From positions 1 to 64,000 of the forward strand of contig JAMYHX010000076.1 of the NCBI GenBank assembly GCA_025529335.1: a stretch of DNA of 64,000 bases, in the 5' to 3' direction. Within the stretch, counting starts at the first letter, position 1. Each line of letters opens with the position of its first letter. The notes beneath the pieces were generated by a model that saw only the letters and a program-made list of their open reading frames with translations, searched no databases and was not told the DNA's origin. Made by a program: the position numbers and the translations under genes. Origin of the DNA: Rhizopus sp. PT2906. Lineage: Eukaryota > Mucoromycota > Mucoromycetes > Mucorales > Rhizopodaceae. Shown here piece by piece: positions 57,272-64,000 of the stretch.

Positions 57272-60200
57272 AGAGTTCTCGTACAATTGATTTAATGTAT
57301 CATATTGCAGAGAAGCTGGGGGCAATATTGATTCGGTATTGTTATGAAGCGCCTTCACAATTCTATATGTATATGTTTCCTTTAATGCTGTCTTTTGTTG
57401 AATGTCGCTGGTCAATAATTGGATATGCTTTATATACTTGCTATGTAAATCTCTCTTGTATACTTCATTCCAAATAATCTTTAACATCTCCTCATGTTCA
57501 TCATCATAACTATAACAGTTGGCTAACTGAATGGCTGCCAAGATGTTTGATATGTCTGCTCCAACATTATCCAGTTTAACCAACAACTTAATCACCTGTA
57601 TCCTTTCTATGCTTTCATGATTTAATAGACTTCTTATTGATTCTCTCAGCTCATCCATTTCTTGACTTGACATCATCGTTGCGCATCTATTCAGTAGAAA
57701 TTCGACCTTGTCATCTCTTTCATTGTGCATATATTTTAAATGTTCATTAAATGTATCAATCATTTCAGTCTGCATATGCGCAAATTCTAGCTCAGCAGTG
57801 ATTTCTCTCGGTGAATCCTGTTCTTCTACTGCATATAACATCTTCATCCAACTTAGCATATCGCATCTTTTATATACATTCGTCTCCTTTTTCACGCATT
57901 CTCTGAGACATTGAGATGCCTTTTCATAATTCTCCTGTGTCATATGATGAATCCATGAAATGCTCATTGCTCTATTCTCAAATATCTGGTCAAGATATTC
58001 AGGTACGGCTCGGCTAAGTGATAGTATCTTTTCTTCTTGATGATGCTCAATCAACCGATCTACTAAAAGGTTCAAGTAGTCATAGCCATAGACCTTAGCA
58101 AAATATGTATGTTTCGCTTGTACTTCATCTGCTGTTAACTGACTATTCTCTAAAGCGGATATAATCGATGGTAAGTCATCATATGTCTCTGCAAGCTTGA
58201 CTGCTGCTTCAAACAGACCGCAGGAGCATAGACTCTCTATCGTCACACGCATCGTATTCTGGAAAGCGCGTTGTCTTTGCTGTCGTATATCTCCTTTACT
58301 ATAGATCATTTATGAGTGAGTTCGTCTCTATACTTTTTTAATGTTTACCTCTTGTTGATCGAATTAAACATGTATTTGAGTAATAGAACGGATATGTCAT
58401 ATAGTCTGTCCTTTAGCTTTACAATTATTTCTTCGTTCACGTTATCATAATGGCCTGAAGCATATGATCGTATTCTCTCATTGACATTCATCATTATTTC
58501 CCTTGCACTAACTATAGCACACATGTGTTAGAATATGTTTATGTATATTCAATAAAAGGATTTTTACCCATCCAAAGATCTCCATGGCTCTTTATATCAT
58601 AAAGGTTCAAACATCTCTGTTCATAACCAGTTGCCCTATGAACCAGAGACTGAAGAGAGTATAAGTACAAGCTATAAAGCACATGTCATTTTGAATTACC
58701 AGTATAACCTCAGCCAATTTTAGTAAATAAAACGCAGTATCTTCAGAATCAGGAACAAGTGCATCAAACGTACAAAAGAATTGATCCAGTAATTGATTTA
58801 AATTAAGAGGCTATATCAAACAATCAATGACCATCTTGCAAATAATCTATAGACAAAATACTTACATAATCGATTAAAAAGGCACGTACAAGGTCATTAC
58901 TATCTTGTTGCAAGAGTAACTGAGTGGCCTGTGAAAACTGCTTGACGAAGCTTCCATCAGAAACAAAGGTCTCATATAGCTGAACAGCAAAGTAGTAATA
59001 CTCTGTATTCAGCATCAACTTAAGTCGTTCGCTTTCAGGCACCTATTTAATAGTATGAGCAACTGTAAGTAAAAAAGATAATTGCTTACCGATTCAATCA
59101 AGCCATTGGTGATCAAAGCAGCTATTATTCGACTCGAAAATACATACCTAGCTTCAAGATAGAATCCCAAATCAAGAGATTTGGGCAGTAGTTCGCTTCC
59201 CTGCATAATTTCATCTGCAACGGCTAGCACAGCCTTTGTGACATCTTCATGCTCTGCTCGAAGAGGGAATTTTAGAAAGCTCTACAGATTTTTAGGTTTA
59301 GATAGAGTAAATCAAAATCATTATTCTATTTACATCTTCACGTATTCCATAAAAGATGAATTGTTCAAGTCTTGACTTAAAGATCAATGTATCTCTTTCG
59401 TTCTAAGAGAGCAGTCAGTATCTGTTTTATGCAGTCATGTTTACATGTATGCTTACAATATCATCAACGGCAGTTGCATAAATGTTTCTTCTCAACATAT
59501 AAGTACATACGTCATGCTTGCTTCTTTTCTTCTACTTACCCTGATATGGCTGGCTCCCGAATCTTGTCTACGTCTACTTCAAATAGAATAGTCCCTCCTT
59601 TTGTGATGATGATGGCCGATTCGACATGTTCACGTTGACAAGCTTTCGTACAAAGTACCATGTCGTCTTTTTGCTTAAGCACTGCATATTCTTCAAAGAC
59701 GGATTGTTTATCCAAAGAAACTGCAACGACCGTTTGATCAAAGGTAACAAATGCGAGCGACTGTCCAAGTTCTAGACTGGGTAAACGTGAAAGCGTGCCG
59801 GGAATAACTGAATAAGGTACAGATGCTGTATGCTGAATCGTTAGTCGTGCATAATCTTCGCGTAATGTTTCTCGGTCAATGGCAAGTAAAATGACTGCGT
59901 ACTGTACATAATTATTCATTTCAGGTACAGAATAAGACACGAGTATGGCAAGATGGCCGTTCCTAAACCTTATGTGTAAGCCAATAAAAATATCAAAAAC
60001 ATATACACTTACTCGATAACATGAAGGTCATGTAAACTGGACTTTAGGCTATGCTTTGATATATGCGTCGGTATATGGCGTGCTAAGGCGTCCTTTATAT
60101 GCTGATGAATGGAAATAACGGATAAAAGCTGTTGTCCACAAAATATAAGTTTCCCCTGGTGCTTTATATCATCCCTTTTCTTTCTTTCTTACCTTGACTT

Positions 60201-61132
60201 TACTCTCTTGATCCACCTCCCATATAATGATGTGATCAGGGTATGCAGCATAAATCAAGCTATTGTTGACTGCAATACTCACAATCTCTCCTGAGCAAAG
60301 TATTGAGGATTTTGATACGTTGGATAAACATTTTAATGACTTTGAAGTGAAAGGTAGAATATCGCTCAGGTACGAAACAAGGCTTGCTTGCTTATAGAAT
60401 GAGTACACATTGATTTTGTGCTGTTGTTGGTAATCTATCAAATAGATATTGCCACAACTTGTACCCATTATGGCCTGTCTTTCTTGGACTGGTGTAACAG
60501 CTGTGATAAGCTCATGCTGAGAGAGTGTGGTTTGGTAATCCACATAAAGTGACGGAGAGGTATAATCATTCCAATACAAAATTCTTCCACTCTGACCGAT
60601 TGCTAATATTCCCTTACTGCCAATTAAATGTACTTTAGGTGGACTATCCATATGGTTGAGAGTTAATTGAGACACCTGATATTCTACTGCTGGCTACAGT
60701 GTGTATTTAGTGTTTGCTAAAGTATCTTTCTATCTTTCTTTCTAACCTTGATCTTGTAGCGATAAATATAAATAGATTCAAAAGTGGACACGAGCACACA
60801 TTCCTTCTCAAACGACGTGTACACATTCACAAGTTGATCTATATCCAGAATATTAGAGCAAAATACAATGAAATAAAGAATCTCTTACGTGATTTGATGG
60901 CTGATTCCATTAGAGAAGGAAACTTACAAGCCCATGTCAATCTATATACATTTGTCTGACTGAGAATATCTGGATCGGCCCAAGGAGCTGGATACGTGGT
61001 TGATACTGGGACAGTGCATCCCATTGCGATAAATTCGTGTAAATCTACATGTGGTTTGTCCGATCGTTTTAGAAAATAAGGTGCTATTATCGATTGACGG
61101 ATTCCTTTATGGCCAGGCTTAATTTTAGGCAT
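57254..61132 (-). CDS. NUP133: Nucleoporin Nup133
   Basis: Y-complex subunit of the nuclear pore. Thirteen exons: 60928-61132, 60747-60838, 60193-60693, 60013-60128, 59540-59962, 59457-59490, 59334-59402, 59090-59281, 58866-59042, 58700-58810, 58568-58649, 58349-58511, 57254-58298; 1069 aa in one frame. The N-terminal half is a beta-propeller with repeated hydrophobic strands (SKGILAIGQSGRILYWNDY; NNSLIYAAYPDHIIIWEVD). The C-terminal half is an alpha-helical stack (GDIRQQRQRAFQNTMRV; LSWMKMLYA). Nup155 was considered, but the propeller ending ESAIIITKGGTILFEVDVD and the SWIHHM-ASQCL helix layout fit Nup133 better. An AG precedes the chosen ATG, so an extra 5' exon is possible. Confidence 0.8.
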
Positions 61133-61472
61133 TGAATCAAAACTATGGAAAAAAAAAAAAAGAAACAATAAAAATGAAAGAGACACTTTTGTGCGCCCTC
61201 ATAAATAACAATAAAATGACGAATCCGTCTGTACTTGGTATAGGTCATAGGCAGGTGATATTGTCCCTTATTTTATCAGAGCATATCAAGCTCACTCTAT
61301 GCCTTTCTTTTTTAATTGTACCCGATAATGACAAATATGTAATCATTTCTATCTTAAATTGTTTTGGTTATCAGCCCTTCCTATATGGCTCATACTAAAA
61401 CTATACATGATGCAACGATTCGTTTATTATAAACTATGTATAAGCAAAGAATTTACATACAAAAGAATGTCA
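61133..61472. other. Intergenic, Nup133 upstream
   Basis: Minus strand has a T12 run and CCATAG acceptor-like signal at 61145-61160, then AT-rich sequence up to the NTE1 stop. No further exon could be supported. Confidence 0.4.
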
Positions 61473-64000
61473 TTAAATACTATTTCTTCTTCCTCTCTTT
61501 CCTTTCACTTCTTTTCCTTTCAAAATAGGATCTTGTTCATCATCTGTCAATTTTCCAGAAGCATATGCTTTCCAACGAGCAACCACTTCTTTTCCGACAT
61601 CATAACCCGTTTGAAAGATATCATTATACTTTGCAAATTCCAGAGTACCCCATTGTTGTACAGGCAGCTTTAGATAGAGCGTGCCATCTGTTACCTTGGC
61701 CTCTTCCAATTTCGCAACACTACTCACATAAGCAAGTCGACTCTGTATTTCGGCAATGCTTGGAATGTTGTAAGTCCTGAACGGATTGAGGCCATGTAAG
61801 AGTGCCCACCAACCGCTTATGGAATCACCATAATAAACAGGGCTCGTATCATCCTCAGAAGCAACATCGACAGCAATGATGATATCAGCCCCCATGCTTT
61901 TAGCCACTGAGACAGGAAGATTGTCCATATAGCCACCATCGACAAGCATATTGCCATTATCACAAATAGGCGGCATATAACCTGAAAGCGACATTGAGGC
62001 TCGAATATATCGCCATGCATAACCTGTCGTATGAACCTCCATACGTGAAAACGTAATGTTGGTTGTCACTGCATAGTAAGGTAACCAGTAATCCTCAATC
62101 TGACTATCACCAATACATTTCCAAATGGCTCTGTTGAACTCATGGCCTGTAAACCATGCTGTGACAGGATAAGTCAAGTCCATGATCTGTCTCCAAATGC
62201 TAGATACACGACCTGCAAACATCTTGCTTCTTGCAATAACAGATACAAGATCCATATTGCGTGCATACAACCCACCGACAAAGCTACCAATACTTGTGCC
62301 ACCAATGATATCAATCGGAATGCCTGCCTCTTCAATGGCTTGAATAACACCTACATGAGCGATACCACGTGCACCACCACCACCAAGAACAAGAGCCACG
62401 GATTTGCCACAGATTCTGCGAGCCAAACGAGCAAAGTCGTTCCTGGCCGTTGAACTTACACCAGTCATCGTGTTGGTGTTTGACTTTTTAAAATCAAGCA
62501 ATCGACTAATGGGAGGCACAGCAGAATAGTACTCCTTGATCTGGTCTTTGACGTTGGATAGCATGGTGATAGAGTTTGCAGTCACCTTTCTTCCTTGCTG
62601 TGCTAACCATGGTGGCACAAACTTTTCACTAGCTGCTAAAGTAGTATGTTGACGCAATGCCATATACACATGATGATGAGCTTGAATCCACAATCGGTTC
62701 TACAAGGGAATCATAGTTAGCAACTGTAAACATACACAAACTACACGCATTACCTTTAACCAGTTTTGAGTTGTGCCTGGAGCACAATATCTTTCCCCAT
62801 GAAGCAAGACAAGTTCTTTTCTTGCTGTTGTCTTCAAGTTGATCAAGAGACGTTCATACTCTCCAACAGAGGGATCACCATCGCCAAGACCAACTAACAA
62901 GATACAATCAGCCTGTCGAATACAAGTACGCGTCCACTGCGAGGTAACACCGCCATCAGCCAAGTATAGAACAATTCTATACTTCTCTTCCTGCTGAGCA
63001 AGCCAAGAAGCCATCTTGAGTTTACCTAAACGAGAAAATGCATATTTACCCATGATCGCTGTCACGGTCGCACTGTTCAAAAGGACACAGGTGGCTCCTA
63101 CAGAATGAATCAAGGCAGCCTTTAAGCTCTCTGCAAATTCCGTCACCGGAACAGCAGAATTGACAGGAATGATACCAATCGTCTTTAGATTCACGTTGTT
63201 TCGACCATAGAGCTCAGGGTACCCCTTGGGATCAGCGGTTGAAGCGATCGCCGTTTCTGGATTGGAGCTCATACGGAACACATTTGGATTTCGCATGTCT
63301 CTATTGCGCAGTTCAAGTGAACGGAAAGCGACCATACGCGAAATTTGAAGCGTGATCTCTGGATGACGAAGTGCAAGTGCATTAAACAATGTTTTAGGCA
63401 TACGTGCAAGTTCCGTATCACGGATGGCGTGAAGTGTGGCAGATGTAGGAACACCAGCTACAAAAAAAAAATCAATTTAGTCTTGCAATATATAGATAAG
63501 GATCTTCTCCTTACTTAATACTTCAAGTTCTCCTACACTATCACCATGACCAAATTCTCCAAGAATCTCAATATCTCCTTCTTTCTTCTCATGTATTGTT
63601 CTCAAACGGCCATGCAACACCATATAGATAGCATCACTTGGTTCACCTTCTCTGCAGATAATTTGACCAGCATTCACCTGCATCCATTCTAGTGAGATAT
63701 CAATTTGAAGGACTACAAAAAATGATGAATGAGAAGGGGGGAACAGTCTAATACATGCTATTAATCAACTTACTCAGTGGACTGACATGACCAACAAGCT
63801 GTTTAGCCAGTTTCAACATTACGGTTGGATTCTTTTCGATAATTCTATCCAAGCGCTTTTTAGAGACATAGCCTACATAAGCATCCGTCTTTGCTTTAAT
63901 TTCAACAAAACTAGGGAACCCAGTCAAAGCATCCAAGTAACCTCCGATTCCACCAGGCTTGATGAAATACAATGGTCTCTTGATCTTTCCACGATCTTCC
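61473..64000 (-). CDS. NTE1: Lysophospholipase NTE1 (neuropathy target esterase family), 5' end outside window
   Basis: ER phospholipase that deacylates phosphatidylcholine. Exons seen: 63774->64000, 63515-63712, 62754-63457, 61473-62699; the gene continues past the right edge. Seen: two cyclic-nucleotide-binding-like domains (PGGIGGYLDALTGFPSFVEI; ICREGEPSDAIYMVLHGRLR), LHAIRDTELARMP, then a patatin domain. Its oxyanion loop is GGGGARGIAHVG, its nucleophile Ser lies in GTSIGSF, and its catalytic Asp lies in DGGYMDNLPV. All catalytic elements are intact. The C-terminal end is Lys/Arg-rich. Confidence 0.95.

Noticed and set aside
1..64000. tRNA, rRNA genes and CRISPR arrays
   Set aside because: I found no T-loop type GGTTCGA words in a tRNA context, no rRNA, and no spaced direct-repeat array; the window is nuclear fungal DNA.

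Overview
The window is nuclear DNA of a filamentous fungus, most likely an early-diverging Mucoromycota (Mucorales-like) species. It is AT-rich, nearly every gene is cut by many 45-75 nt GT-AG introns, and long A/T and microsatellite runs are common. The gene set (Dicer, TYW3, Nup133, a myosin regulatory light chain of animal type, KDEL receptor, Pmc1-type Ca2+ pump) fits that group. The assignment is an inference from gene style; no rRNA or marker gene is present. I saw no tRNA, rRNA or CRISPR. Exon borders were worked out by hand from splice signals and reading-frame continuity. For most multi-exon genes the exon lengths sum to an intact frame.

Layout: 0.5-14.5 kb is dense housekeeping sequence: TYW3, a KIN1/MARK-type kinase, signal peptidase subunit SPC3, a reticulon, RuvB-like 1, a short tropomyosin, a glutathionyl-hydroquinone reductase, an amino-acid permease and isovaleryl-CoA dehydrogenase. 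14.9-18.7 kb holds two related, partly broken genes of a lineage-specific family that share a conserved 5' module; a third copy of the module lies alone at 33.8 kb. 19.6-25.5 kb has an intronless aldehyde dehydrogenase, a divergently placed secreted His/Gly/Lys-Pro repeat protein, NSRP1, the PKA regulatory subunit and the KDEL receptor. 25.5-34.6 kb is gene-poor: one Nudix diphosphoinositol phosphatase plus decayed coding sequence and a Tc1/mariner-type transposase in two opposed halves. 34.6-44.4 kb has a PDR-type ABC exporter facing a complete Dicer. 45-64 kb is again dense: Sec8 (25 exons), SelO, a Pmc1-type Ca2+-ATPase, myosin regulatory light chain, Nup133 and the 3' part of the NTE1 phospholipase, which runs off the right edge.

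Themes: secretory-pathway genes (SPC3, reticulon, KDEL receptor, Sec8), actomyosin genes (tropomyosin, myosin light chain) and signalling genes (PKA-R, kinase, Nudix, Ca2+ pump) lie interspersed without operon-like logic. Five convergent pairs end within 0-160 bp of each other (one pair overlaps in coding sequence), in a window that also encodes Dicer.
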